The notes under the pieces are model-generated. The model had not been told where the DNA came from, made no database searches, and saw only the letters and a list, made by a program, of their open reading frames with translations. Positions 24,213 to 32,691 of a stretch of DNA of 40,687 nt are shown here, in pieces (within the stretch, counting starts at the first letter, position 1; each line of letters starts with the position of its first letter). The stretch comes from Aphodousia faecalis (GTDB taxonomy: Bacteria; Pseudomonadota; Gammaproteobacteria; Burkholderiales; Burkholderiaceae_F). The stretch lies in assembly GCA_018712705.1 (NCBI GenBank), contig DVGM01000047.1, positions 1 to 40,687 of the forward strand, read 5' to 3'. Position numbers and translations under genes: made by a program.

Positions 24213-25259
24213 CTATTGTCCTTTATTTAAAATGTAACGTCGTACCGCACGATTGTGTTCGGCCAAAGTTTTCGATGGAACTAAATCCCCATTTGCCTTA
24301 TTAATAAAATAGAGATAGTCCGTCTTAGCCGGGTGTAAAACAGCGTGAATGCTTTCTCGGGTCGGATTGCCGATCGGAGTGGGCGGCAAACCGACGAAAC
24401 GGTACGTATTGTAAGGTGTCTTTTTGCGCAGGTGTTTGCGTTTGATATCCCCGCCAAAAGATTCCCCCTCACCATAAATCACACTTGGGTCGGTTTGCAG
24501 AGGCATCTTAATTCTTAAACGATTGGAGAAAATTCCGGCGACGATTGCCCGATCTTCACTTCTGGCGACCTCGCGCTCCACGATACTGGCGAGAATCAAC
24601 GCTTCGTACGGTGTATCAACCTGACAATCCGCCCCTCTGTTGGTCCATTCTTCTGTGAGAATTGCTTGTTGCTGTTCATAGGCCTTTTTTAAAATCAAAA
24701 GGTCAGAGACGTTGGCATGAAAGTTATACGTATCCGGTGCAAAGAGTCCTTCCAGATGAGTTTCCTTCGCGCCGATAGCAAACAATAGTGCCTCAGCGGT
24801 CATGTCACGAGAGTCGTGCTTTATGCCGTCCAGGACATTTAAACTTTTACGAACTTCCCAATAGGTAGAGCCATCAGGAATGCGCCAGGAAAAAAGATAA
24901 GCCTCGCCTTTTGAAAGGCGTTCGGTAATGCTGCCAACCGTATCATCCGGATACACACGATAAAAACCCGCGTGAAGATTTTTATGAGCACCGGTCAGAC
25001 GAAGTGAAAGCTTGAAGTAAAAATCGTTTACCTCAACCCCCTCTTTTTCAAGGATGGCAGGAATTCGAGCTGCAGGCGTTCCGGGCGGTACATTGAATGT
25101 GATTTCTTTTTTAGATAAGGCTTCGTCAGTCAAAGTAATTTGATTGGCGCAAACGAAAAAGAGGCCGACAGCCACAACACCGGCAGCCAGTCCCATGGCC
25201 CAATACCGTTTATCTACCGCTTTAAGTTTCTCAATAGTGTCCGTATTGAATTTAAACAT
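24213..25259 (-). CDS. mltG: endolytic peptidoglycan transglycosylase MltG (YceG)
   Basis: A 348-residue inner-membrane enzyme that cuts nascent glycan strands and so limits their length. One membrane segment lies near the N-terminus (about 22-42, GLAAGVVAVGLFF), with a LysM-like region and the catalytic domain in the periplasm. The catalytic glutamate is in LASIVEREVAR, followed by the family pattern FSNRLRIKMPLQTDPSVIYG and a late NPTRESIHAVLHP. The frame extends 25 codons upstream, but the ATG at 25259 starts a normal protein and leaves a 73-base divergent region before ygfZ. The ribosome site is weak at this start. First gene of mltG-tmk-holB. Confidence 0.93.
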   Translation of the reverse strand: MFKFNTDTIEKLKAVDKRYWAMGLAAGVVAVGLFFVCANQITLTDEALSKKEITFNVPPGTPAARIPAILEKEGVEVNDFYFKLSLRLTGAHKNLHAGFYRVYPDDTVGSITERLSKGEAYLFSWRIPDGSTYWEVRKSLNVLDGIKHDSRDMTAEALLFAIGAKETHLEGLFAPDTYNFHANVSDLLILKKAYEQQQAILTEEWTNRGADCQVDTPYEALILASIVEREVARSEDRAIVAGIFSNRLRIKMPLQTDPSVIYGEGESFGGDIKRKHLRKKTPYNTYRFVGLPPTPIGNPTRESIHAVLHPAKTDYLYFINKANGDLVPSKTLAEHNRAVRRYILNKGQ

Positions 25260-25332
25260 TGAAAGCAAATTCGCACAATTTTTTTGAAGCCTCCATAATA
25301 TCAGCCTGCATTGAATTTTGGAGTCGCTTGAC

Positions 25333-26241
25333 ATGGAAAATCACATCTCTGGCTCTTGGACATTAGACAAATACGAAGTAAAACCGTTTGTTTCTTTGCT
25401 TAAAGAATTTTCTATTCTTGAAGTTAAGGGAGAAGATGCAGAAGTTTTTCTGCACGGTCAATTCACCAACCACATTAAAAATCTTGGCGAATCCTTTCGT
25501 TTAGCGGCTTACTGTCAGCCGCAAGGCAGAATACTCGCCCTCATGCGTGTCGTTAAATATAACGATGCCTACTTGCTCATTTTGCCCACCGATCTTGTCG
25601 CAGGATTCGTTAAACGTCTTTCCATGTTTATCTTGAGAAGTAAGGTAACCATCCGAGAAGCTCAAGAATTATCCGTTTACGGTCTCATTGACCCGGATAT
25701 CGCTCCGCCCGAGATTGACCATGCCGTTTTAACCGATGGTTATTTGATCGGTCGCGTCCGTGATTGGAACAATAAAGCCAGGGTTATGGTTGTTGGCGAT
25801 GCTCAAACCCTCAGTGAACGTTTTACAGGCGTAACCGATGATGCCGCTCTTTGGTTTAAGAGTGAAATTGAATCAGGCACACCGTGGGTTTTTGAAAAGA
25901 CTAAAGAAGCCTTCATCCCTCAATGGATTAATCTAGACAAAATTGGCGGTCTAGTTTTTGATAAGGGCTGCTATCCTGGCCAAGAAATCATCTCGCGCGT
26001 TCAACACATCGGCTCAACGCCTCGCCGAATGATCGTGCTAAAGAGCAACGATTCCGTTACTGTCTTAGCTAACACGGACATTTTCCAAGCCAATCAAGCA
26101 GTCGGCAACATCGTAATGAGCGTGAATTCAAGCGCTGAAACCGTTGTCTTAGCCGAAGTCTCATTAAAGAGTATGGAAGGCGGCACCTATCAAATCAATG
26201 GTGTTTCTTTCTCAATGTCAGCACTTCCATACAGCCTTTAA
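25333..26241 (+). CDS. ygfZ: tRNA-modifying / Fe-S repair protein YgfZ
   Basis: A 302-residue cytosolic folate-binding GcvT relative that helps maintain Fe-S enzymes such as MiaB. The signature KGCYPGQE (about residues 213-220) with the functional cysteine is intact and is followed by ISRVQHIG. The N-terminal part has the FLHGQFTNHIKNL / AAYCQPQGRILALMRV pattern of the family. The ATG at 25333 has a GGAG site; an in-frame TTG 5 codons earlier is less likely. It is divergent from mltG, as in many beta- and gammaproteobacteria, and has its own bidirectional terminator. Confidence 0.95.
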   Translation: MENHISGSWTLDKYEVKPFVSLLKEFSILEVKGEDAEVFLHGQFTNHIKNLGESFRLAAYCQPQGRILALMRVVKYNDAYLLILPTDLVAGFVKRLSMFILRSKVTIREAQELSVYGLIDPDIAPPEIDHAVLTDGYLIGRVRDWNNKARVMVVGDAQTLSERFTGVTDDAALWFKSEIESGTPWVFEKTKEAFIPQWINLDKIGGLVFDKGCYPGQEIISRVQHIGSTPRRMIVLKSNDSVTVLANTDIFQANQAVGNIVMSVNSSAETVVLAEVSLKSMEGGTYQINGVSFSMSALPYSL

Positions 26242-26256
26242 ATTACTGACAAAAAA

Positions 26257-26294
26257 GCCTCGGTCACAAAATGACAACCGAGGCCTTTTTTTTT
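26257..26294. terminator. bidirectional terminator between ygfZ and the M16 peptidase gene
   Basis: A perfect 8-bp repeat (GCCTCGGT, 26257-26264, with its complement at 26277-26284) is followed by ten T residues on plus, and by TTTTTT on minus. It lies between convergent genes. Confidence 0.93.
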
Positions 26295-26312
26295 TGCGTC
26301 CGTAAAAGTGGC

Positions 26313-29078
26313 TTATTCTTGAGTCATCGCCTTTTTCTGGTCACCGGCCAAAACAACCGTCAACCCATTGCGATCGACCATTTTACGGAAAGCATTGTTG
26401 ACTTCTTCAAGAGTCAAGTTGCGCACCGTTTCATCCCGATCTTGGGCTTCTGTCCAGTCCACTCCCTCATTCATCATTTGAACCCAATGATAGGCAATAA
26501 GGTTATCCTGACTGCGATTGACCGCACGGTATTCGATAAAGCCTTTTTTCGCTTCATCCAATTCCTCTTGCGTAAAGCCTTCTTTCAAAACGCGGTCAAT
26601 TTCTTCATACAGGGCAATTTCAGCTTTTCTCAAATTTTGAGGAGCCAAAATGGCCTGCATGGTCCAGCTCGCATCATTGCCAAAGGCAGGGACATTAACA
26701 CTGCTGCCCGCGCCGTAACTTAAGCCGTCCTTTTGACGGAGACGAAGCATCAGGCGATTGGAAAGGCCGGAGCTGCCGCCAAAGATCCAGTTGGCAAGCA
26801 ACATCGCGTCGGTCCCCGGGTCGTTTTTATTCTGAGCGAAATCGAACCGAGCGACAATCGTTGCATTTTCCTTATCAGGTGTGTCAATAATGATTCGCGT
26901 GGCAGGCGTATCAAAATGCTCACGAACAATTCGTTCATACGGAACCTGAGAAGCTTTTTGATTTAACAAACCTTCAAGTTGAGCGCGGACAGCTTGGGCA
27001 TCGAAATCACCGACAATAGAAATTTCCCCGCGTTCGATTCCGAATTGTTTGTCATAGTAGTTTTTCACATCTTCGAGCGATGTATTCTCAATCGCCGCCT
27101 TCAACTCCTTGCTCGTCAGACGATAACGCGGATCATCCTTCGGATAGTGATTGAAGTGTTCGGTGATTGCATCACGGGCTTGAATGCGCGGATCGTCCAT
27201 TCGGGATTGAACGTCATTGGCAAACTCGGCCTTTAATTCATCAAAATCCTTTTGCGGCATGGACGATTGCGTCCAAAGTTCACCCATCAGTTTCAAGGCA
27301 TCGGCCAAATGTTCACGAGTGGTTGTAAATTGTCCGATATCTCCTTCAATCTGAAGTTTTGTGAAAGCATCATTGATTTCCTCGCGGCTCATGGTTTTTG
27401 TTCCGCGCTCAAGCATGGCACTCATCAAAGCCGCCACGGCTCGCTTATCTTTGCGGGAATCGTAGTTGCCATAACGGAATTGCGCTCTGACCACAACGGT
27501 TTCACCGCGCGTCTTTTTCGGTAAAAGGGCAACATTAACGTCTCCGATGGCAAAGCGCTCTGTGCGTGCGTTAAGATTAGCAGGGCTGGAGTCAAAGACT
27601 TCAGCTTCCTGGCCCTGTTCCTTGAATTGATGCTCAGAGAGAACTTGATCCAAAGTCGGAGCCGGAGTCATTTGCGCGCGCTCGGGCTTATTGTCAGGAA
27701 TAAACGTACCAACTACGCGGTTATCACGCACAAAATAGCGCTTCCAAGCCTGCATCACATCTTCAGGCTTCATCTTTTCCCAACTGTCACGATGAATAAA
27801 GAAAAGCCGCCAGTCCCCCAAAGCAATAAAGTCCGAAATATCCACGCCGAACGTTTCAGGATCGGCAAAAGTTCTTTCGTAGAGCGTTTTTTCTTCTCGA
27901 GCCATCAAGGAGAGATCTTCAGCCTGCAAGGGTTCTTTATCAAAAGTTGACTCAACCGTTTCGATGAGAATCTTTTGAGCTTTTTCCACATCACCGTCTT
28001 TAGGCAGCATGGCGCCAAACATCGCCAGACCCGGATCATGAGCCGGCATCGGCCAAGCAAAGACTTGTGTAGCCAGGCCGGTTTCGACCAGCGCTTTATG
28101 TAAACGGCCGCGCGGCGTATCGCCCAAAACATCAGCACCTAAATTAATAAGCTGGGCGTCAGGATGCAATGCGGCAGGAATCCTGTAGCCGACAGCAACA
28201 ACTTTCATTTCGCCAGCTCGACGAATTTCAAAAGTGCGAGGACCGTCTGCAATGGATTCTTCAGTCCATTGCGACTCTAAGATGCGAGTGGGCTTGGCAA
28301 TAGCACCGAAAATGCGTTCGATTTTCTTGAGCGTATCGGCTTGATCAAACTTACCGGAAACCATCAGCACGGCATTGTCGGGTTGATAATATTTGCGATA
28401 GAAAGCCTGCAGATTTTCGATTTTCACATTTTCAATATCGCTTCTGGCTCCAATCGTGCTGTTGCCATAGTTGTGCCAATCGAAAAGAACCGACTGCATG
28501 CGTTTTAAAAGCACGCTCACCGGGTTATTTTCACCCATTTCAAATTCATTTCGAACAACCGTCATTTCCGTGTCCAAATCCTTTTGAGCGATAAAGGAAT
28601 TGGTCATGGCGTCAGCACTCCAGCCGAGTGCCCAATCGAGATTGTCATCAACAGCATTAAAAGAAACAAAATAATTGGTTCGATCAAGCCAAGTGGAACC
28701 GTTCATCTTAAAGCCGCGCCGCGTGAATTCCTTTGTCGGTTCCGGATAATTCTTTGAACCTTTGAACATCAGGTGTTCGAGCAAGTGAGCCATCCCCGTT
28801 TCGCCATAACCTTCATGGCGCGAGCCCACTAAATAAGTCATATTGACAGTAATGGTCGGTTTACTGAAATCCGGGAAAAGCAAAACCCGCAAACCATTGG
28901 CCAAACGATATTCTGTAACACCTTCTACGGTCACAACTTTCTGAGCGGATTCTGTATTCTGTGCAACGGTTGATGCATCATTCATAGGGGTACTCGTGTC
29001 CTTTTGCCAAAATGTAAAGCCCACCGCGCACACAACAATGATGCCGGCCGCGGCAAGCCATTTTTGTTTTTTATTCAT
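26313..29078 (-). CDS. M16 (insulinase/pitrilysin-family) zinc metallopeptidase
   Basis: A 921-residue exported or membrane-tethered peptidase. An N-terminal hydrophobic segment (about 8-24) could be a signal peptide or anchor. The inverted zinc motif HLLEH is in GMAHLLEHLMFKGS, with the distal glutamate region following (TVVRNEFEMG). The C-terminal half is the non-catalytic M16 partner domain with GLSYGAGS and GGSSGLSNRLMLRLR. Two-domain length fits the PqqL-like group. The ATG at 29078 has an AAGGA site 7 bases away; a start 7 codons upstream is less likely. The substrate is unknown; such enzymes degrade peptides in the periplasm. Confidence 0.93.
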   Translation of the reverse strand: MNKKQKWLAAAGIIVVCAVGFTFWQKDTSTPMNDASTVAQNTESAQKVVTVEGVTEYRLANGLRVLLFPDFSKPTITVNMTYLVGSRHEGYGETGMAHLLEHLMFKGSKNYPEPTKEFTRRGFKMNGSTWLDRTNYFVSFNAVDDNLDWALGWSADAMTNSFIAQKDLDTEMTVVRNEFEMGENNPVSVLLKRMQSVLFDWHNYGNSTIGARSDIENVKIENLQAFYRKYYQPDNAVLMVSGKFDQADTLKKIERIFGAIAKPTRILESQWTEESIADGPRTFEIRRAGEMKVVAVGYRIPAALHPDAQLINLGADVLGDTPRGRLHKALVETGLATQVFAWPMPAHDPGLAMFGAMLPKDGDVEKAQKILIETVESTFDKEPLQAEDLSLMAREEKTLYERTFADPETFGVDISDFIALGDWRLFFIHRDSWEKMKPEDVMQAWKRYFVRDNRVVGTFIPDNKPERAQMTPAPTLDQVLSEHQFKEQGQEAEVFDSSPANLNARTERFAIGDVNVALLPKKTRGETVVVRAQFRYGNYDSRKDKRAVAALMSAMLERGTKTMSREEINDAFTKLQIEGDIGQFTTTREHLADALKLMGELWTQSSMPQKDFDELKAEFANDVQSRMDDPRIQARDAITEHFNHYPKDDPRYRLTSKELKAAIENTSLEDVKNYYDKQFGIERGEISIVGDFDAQAVRAQLEGLLNQKASQVPYERIVREHFDTPATRIIIDTPDKENATIVARFDFAQNKNDPGTDAMLLANWIFGGSSGLSNRLMLRLRQKDGLSYGAGSSVNVPAFGNDASWTMQAILAPQNLRKAEIALYEEIDRVLKEGFTQEELDEAKKGFIEYRAVNRSQDNLIAYHWVQMMNEGVDWTEAQDRDETVRNLTLEEVNNAFRKMVDRNGLTVVLAGDQKKAMTQE

Positions 29079-29242
29079 GGAGTCGTCCTTCGCTTTCAAA
29101 CAGGAACGACGTTAGTGTAATCAATTTGATCCACAACATTTGGTACGAAAGTTCGTAAGTGTATCGGAATATTGCCGCCTTAGACAGCTATAGCCGTTTG
29201 AGGTATAGTGCTGAGGTCTAATAATCACGCCGAAGATTTATT

Positions 29243-29842
29243 GTGAAGGCCTTTTTTGATCTCCTACCCGTCATCTGCTTTTTCATTACCTTCAAAGTAG
29301 CTGGCTCTTATACAACTGAACTGGCTCCGATTGTTCCGGTTGCTGCCGACCTTATTCCCATTGTGACAGCCACCGCTGTCATCATTGTGGCAAGCATTCT
29401 TCAGATGGGCTTTATTTATATGAAGGGTGAAAAACCTTCCAAAATGGCTATTTTCTCCACCCTTTTGGTTGTGCTTTTTGGCGGAATGACGATCGCATTT
29501 CAGGACCCGGCCTTTATTCAATGGAAGCCCACTTTACTTTATTGGCTTTTTGCTGCCATACTGCTTTTCGGTCGCTTCGGGAAAAAGGATTACATTAAAA
29601 AAGTATTCACCGGCATTTCCATGCCCGATCACGCATGGAAGAAAGTTGAGAACTTTTGCCTCATCTTTTTAATTGCCATCGGTTTTATTAATATTTTTGT
29701 TGCTTATACTTTCAGTATGGATATTTGGGTGGACTTCAAGCTCTTCGGTCTTTTGGGTCTGACACTTCTTTTTACAATTGGGCTTGGATTTTATGTCGCC
29801 AAATACGCTGAAGAAGCGCAAAATACAGGCCATCATAATTAA
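29243..29842 (+). CDS. yciB: YciB/IspZ septation-associated membrane protein
   Basis: A 199-residue polytopic inner-membrane protein with about five membrane segments and the family pattern (KAFFDLLPVICFFITFK at the start, FGKKDYIKKVF and WKKVENF later). YciB influences envelope synthesis and septation; its biochemical role is unclear. Translation starts at GTG 29243, matching the family N-terminus. It is divergent from the peptidase gene and followed 27 bases later by a periplasmic PPIase, an order common in Burkholderiales, though the bolA gene usually found between them is absent. Confidence 0.94.
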   Translation: MKAFFDLLPVICFFITFKVAGSYTTELAPIVPVAADLIPIVTATAVIIVASILQMGFIYMKGEKPSKMAIFSTLLVVLFGGMTIAFQDPAFIQWKPTLLYWLFAAILLFGRFGKKDYIKKVFTGISMPDHAWKKVENFCLIFLIAIGFINIFVAYTFSMDIWVDFKLFGLLGLTLLFTIGLGFYVAKYAEEAQNTGHHN

Positions 29843-29869
29843 TTATTCTTTTTGTTATTGAGGATATTT

Positions 29870-30664
29870 ATGCAACACAAAGCTTTAGTCGTCGGTTTGT
29901 CCTTGGCCCTGGCCTCCACAATGGCTTTGGCGGCACCGACCGCTGTTACCGTCAACGGCAAGACGATTTCTGCTCAAGCTCAAGAAAAGATCATTCAACA
30001 AATCGTTAAAAATGGTCAAAAGAGAACGCCTGAATTGGAAATGCAAGTTCGCAACCAGCTCATCCAAAAGGAAGTTCTTTTGCAGGAAGCCAACCGCAAG
30101 AAGCTCGCCAACCGTGCCGAAGTTCGTGATGCAATCAATAACGCCCGTGACAGCGTGCTCATTAACGCTCTTATCGCGGATTTCGCCAAGAAGAATCCGG
30201 TTAAAGACGCTGATGTGAAGAAGTTCTACGAAGAACAAAAGAAGGCATACGGCGATAAGGAATACAAGGTCAGCGTCATTACGGTTAAGACCGAAGCTGA
30301 TGCCAAGAAGGTAACGGAAGCTTTGAAGGACGGTGATAAGTTTGCCGATGTGGCTAAGAAGTATTCCATGGATAAGAGCACCAAGGATAAGGGCGGTAAG
30401 ATTGACAACTGGACGTCTTCTGCCAATTTCCCGCAAATGATTGGTTTGGCGATCCGTTCACTCGATGACGGAGACTATACCGAAGTGCCTATCCGTGCCA
30501 ATGGCGGCTATTACATCATTCGTGTGGATGATTCTCGTAAGGCTCAGCTCTTCCCTGAATACAGCAAGAGTAAGGATCACTACAAGAACATGTTGGTTCA
30601 AACGAAGGTTCAACAAAACATTCAAGAGTTGTTCCAAAAGGCCAACATTAAGGTCGGTAAGTAA
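29870..30664 (+). CDS. periplasmic peptidyl-prolyl isomerase (parvulin/SurA-like)
   Basis: A 264-residue secreted folding helper. A signal peptide (about 1-21, ending MALA) precedes a SurA-N-like helical region (about 25-105). One parvulin domain spans about 115-225, with EYKVSVITVK, FADVAKKYSMD, DKGGKIDNW and GGYYIIRVDD typical of the fold. Its helical N-terminal region should hold unfolded outer-membrane or periplasmic clients. The ATG at 29870 has a GAGGA site; an upstream in-frame start 6 codons earlier has none. It is co-transcribed with yciB and ends at the terminator at 30683. Lys-rich composition is usual for this family. Confidence 0.9.
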   Translation: MQHKALVVGLSLALASTMALAAPTAVTVNGKTISAQAQEKIIQQIVKNGQKRTPELEMQVRNQLIQKEVLLQEANRKKLANRAEVRDAINNARDSVLINALIADFAKKNPVKDADVKKFYEEQKKAYGDKEYKVSVITVKTEADAKKVTEALKDGDKFADVAKKYSMDKSTKDKGGKIDNWTSSANFPQMIGLAIRSLDDGDYTEVPIRANGGYYIIRVDDSRKAQLFPEYSKSKDHYKNMLVQTKVQQNIQELFQKANIKVGK

Positions 30665-30682
30665 TCGACGACACTTCTCGGA

Positions 30683-30710
30683 AAAATGCCCCGTTCTCTC
30701 GGGGCATTTT
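30683..30710. terminator. bidirectional terminator between the PPIase and MFS genes
   Basis: A perfect 11-bp repeat (AAAATGCCCCG, 30683-30693, with 30700-30710), 6-base loop, A/T-flanked on both sides, between convergent genes. Confidence 0.92.
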
Positions 30711-30723
30711 CGTATCAGCATTT

Positions 30724-31953
30724 TTAGGCAGGTTTCTCTTTTTGTTGTCCCACTCCCAGAGCCGTCAAAAGCGCACCCGTTTGGAATAAGCCTACAAGCA
30801 CAAGCGCCAACGAGAAAAATCTAGCATCAAGCAAAGGCCCGGCAACAAGCGGAGCCAGTGTCTGCCCCACATCCATTCCGCAATACGTGAAACCGTAAAC
30901 GCGACCAAAACTGTGGCTGCCTAAAAACTTCATGCAGGCGCCACGGATCAACAAGTCTCGTGACGGAGTGGCAACACCGACCCCTAAGCCCATGATTCCC
31001 ATTAAGGGTAAAACGCACCAGGGACCTAAACCTTGCCAAGCAAGCAAAATAGCCATCACAGCCGAAACCGACATGCTTGCTGCAATGACATGATCGCTTC
31101 GTTTAAAAGCCTTGGCTATGTAAGCGCCGGACAGTACCCCAATGATTGAACCGACCATGTAGGCCGTCAAACCACCTGTCGCGATCTCAAGCCCCACATG
31201 ATAGGTGGCGTTGAAAATGGACGGGGCGAAATTCTGCAAAATACCCAAAGCAAACGAATTGCAGAAAAAGAAGAGAAAGCAGAGCCACACAACCAGAAGT
31301 TTAAGAAAAGCAAATCCCGTATCCCCTTTGGCATCATTTTGCTTTTCTTCCTGTGTTAAGCCATTGCCTTGAGCCAATGCCCGATCAAAAAGAGCATTGT
31401 GAAACAGAAGAACCACCAACACAACCAAAGCCATAATGCCGGCAGTCGCCGCGGCTAAACGCCAACTTCCCGTATAGGTTGCGACCGCCACCATAAATAT
31501 CGGCGCCAATGCCCAACCAATGTTGCCAACAACGGAGTGAATTGAAAAGGCAAACGGCAAACGCTCATTGGTAATGCAACGGTTCATGATGGAGTAATCC
31601 GTCGGATGGAAAACACTATTGCCAAGACCCGCGCAGGCAGCCACTGGATAAAACCACCAATAGCTTTGTGCGATGCTGAAAAGAAAACCGGCAATCATCA
31701 ATAAGGTGACACCGCCGTACAGACACACTTTAGCGCCGAATTTATCGACAAGAACTCCGCTTGTGGCCTGCCCCAACGAACTGCAGATGAAAAAGACGGT
31801 CATCACCGCCCCCATCTGGGCAAAGCTCGTGCCAAATTCAGGCATGATCCACGGGAAAAGCGGCGGAATAATTAAATGAAAATAGTGAGACAACCCATGC
31901 GCCACGCCCAAAAGCGTGATCAGGATAAAGTCTTGCTTTCGGGCTTCGTTCAT
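30724..31953 (-). CDS. MFS transporter
   Basis: A 409-residue twelve-helix major facilitator of the inner membrane. The loop between helices 2 and 3 has the family pattern GVLVDKFGAKV, and helix 4/5 has GLGNSVFHPTDYSIMN, a form seen in the fosmidomycin-resistance-like and related efflux groups. Substrate is not determinable. A GTG start 3 codons upstream is possible, but the ATG at 31953 has the GAGGTGAG site at better spacing. It lies 14 bases after the LysE-type gene and is co-transcribed with it. Confidence 0.88.
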   Translation of the reverse strand: MNEARKQDFILITLLGVAHGLSHYFHLIIPPLFPWIMPEFGTSFAQMGAVMTVFFICSSLGQATSGVLVDKFGAKVCLYGGVTLLMIAGFLFSIAQSYWWFYPVAACAGLGNSVFHPTDYSIMNRCITNERLPFAFSIHSVVGNIGWALAPIFMVAVATYTGSWRLAAATAGIMALVVLVVLLFHNALFDRALAQGNGLTQEEKQNDAKGDTGFAFLKLLVVWLCFLFFFCNSFALGILQNFAPSIFNATYHVGLEIATGGLTAYMVGSIIGVLSGAYIAKAFKRSDHVIAASMSVSAVMAILLAWQGLGPWCVLPLMGIMGLGVGVATPSRDLLIRGACMKFLGSHSFGRVYGFTYCGMDVGQTLAPLVAGPLLDARFFSLALVLVGLFQTGALLTALGVGQQKEKPA

Positions 31954-31967
31954 AGGACTCACCTCTC

Positions 31968-32606
31968 TTAATTAGCTTTCCAAAGAAGTGTCGAGATAGC
32001 CAATACAGTAAAAATGACCGCACTGACCTTGTTAAGGATAGTCTGAACCTTAGGGCTGCGCAAGCGATCCGCTAATGTTCCGGCGCACCAGGCAATGGCG
32101 CTAAACACAACCAAAGTACAAACTAAAAATGTCATTCCCATGATCAGCATCTGCACCATTACTTGAGATTCCGTTGATCCTTTAATAATGAACTGCGGGA
32201 AAAACGCTAAGAAAAAGATCAGTACCTTGGGATTGGTGATATTCATCAAAATACCGCGACGCCAGAGTTGAAAGTTGCTCAGCCGTGGATATTTTTTAGC
32301 GGACTCCCCGCTTTCACCGCCAACCGGTGCTTTCCAAGCACCCCAGGCAAGATAAAGCAGATAGGCTGCACCCGCCAATTGAATAATCATCAAAAGCGTG
32401 GGCGAAGCAGCCACAACGGCAGCGACTCCGAAAGCTGCCAATAAAGTTTGAATAAATACCCCTACACAAAGCCCCAGTGTGACAAAAATGCCGGCACGCG
32501 AACCGTACATGGCCGATTGAAGCAAAACGAATAAATTATCAGGACCGGGAGCCACCGCCAAAGCCGCGGCGGCGATTGTAAAACCGACCCACAAATCAAA
32601 TGGCAT
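31968..32606 (-). CDS. LysE/RhtB-family amino acid exporter
   Basis: A 212-residue inner-membrane protein with about six membrane segments and the family N-terminal motif APGPDNLFVL, then GRSAGIFV-like GSRAGIFVTLG. Members export amino acids or homoserine lactones; the substrate is not readable. A longer frame reaches 32642, but that stretch lies inside the purL terminator; the ATG at 32606 has a GAAAGGG site. First gene of a two-gene exporter operon with the MFS gene. Confidence 0.9.
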   Translation of the reverse strand: MPFDLWVGFTIAAAALAVAPGPDNLFVLLQSAMYGSRAGIFVTLGLCVGVFIQTLLAAFGVAAVVAASPTLLMIIQLAGAAYLLYLAWGAWKAPVGGESGESAKKYPRLSNFQLWRRGILMNITNPKVLIFFLAFFPQFIIKGSTESQVMVQMLIMGMTFLVCTLVVFSAIAWCAGTLADRLRSPKVQTILNKVSAVIFTVLAISTLLWKAN

Positions 32607-32625
32607 TTTCACCCTTTCAAAAACT

Positions 32626-32658
32626 AAAGCCTCCGTTTCCATGAGGTTGCGGAGGCTT
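32626..32658 (-). terminator. intrinsic terminator after purL
   Basis: On the minus strand a 7-bp GC-rich repeat (GCCTCCG arms at 32650-32656 and 32628-32634, loop about 15 bases), extended by flanking A-T pairs, is followed by TTTAGTTTTT. It lies between the purL stop and the LysE-type gene. Confidence 0.75.
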
Positions 32659-32691
32659 GATCTCAGAAAAGCTCTAAAAAGTTATCGGACT

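Noticed and set aside
32607..32642. Longer N-terminus for the LysE-type exporter
   Set aside because: The extension lies within the purL terminator stem; the ATG at 32606 has a proper ribosome site and the family N-terminus.
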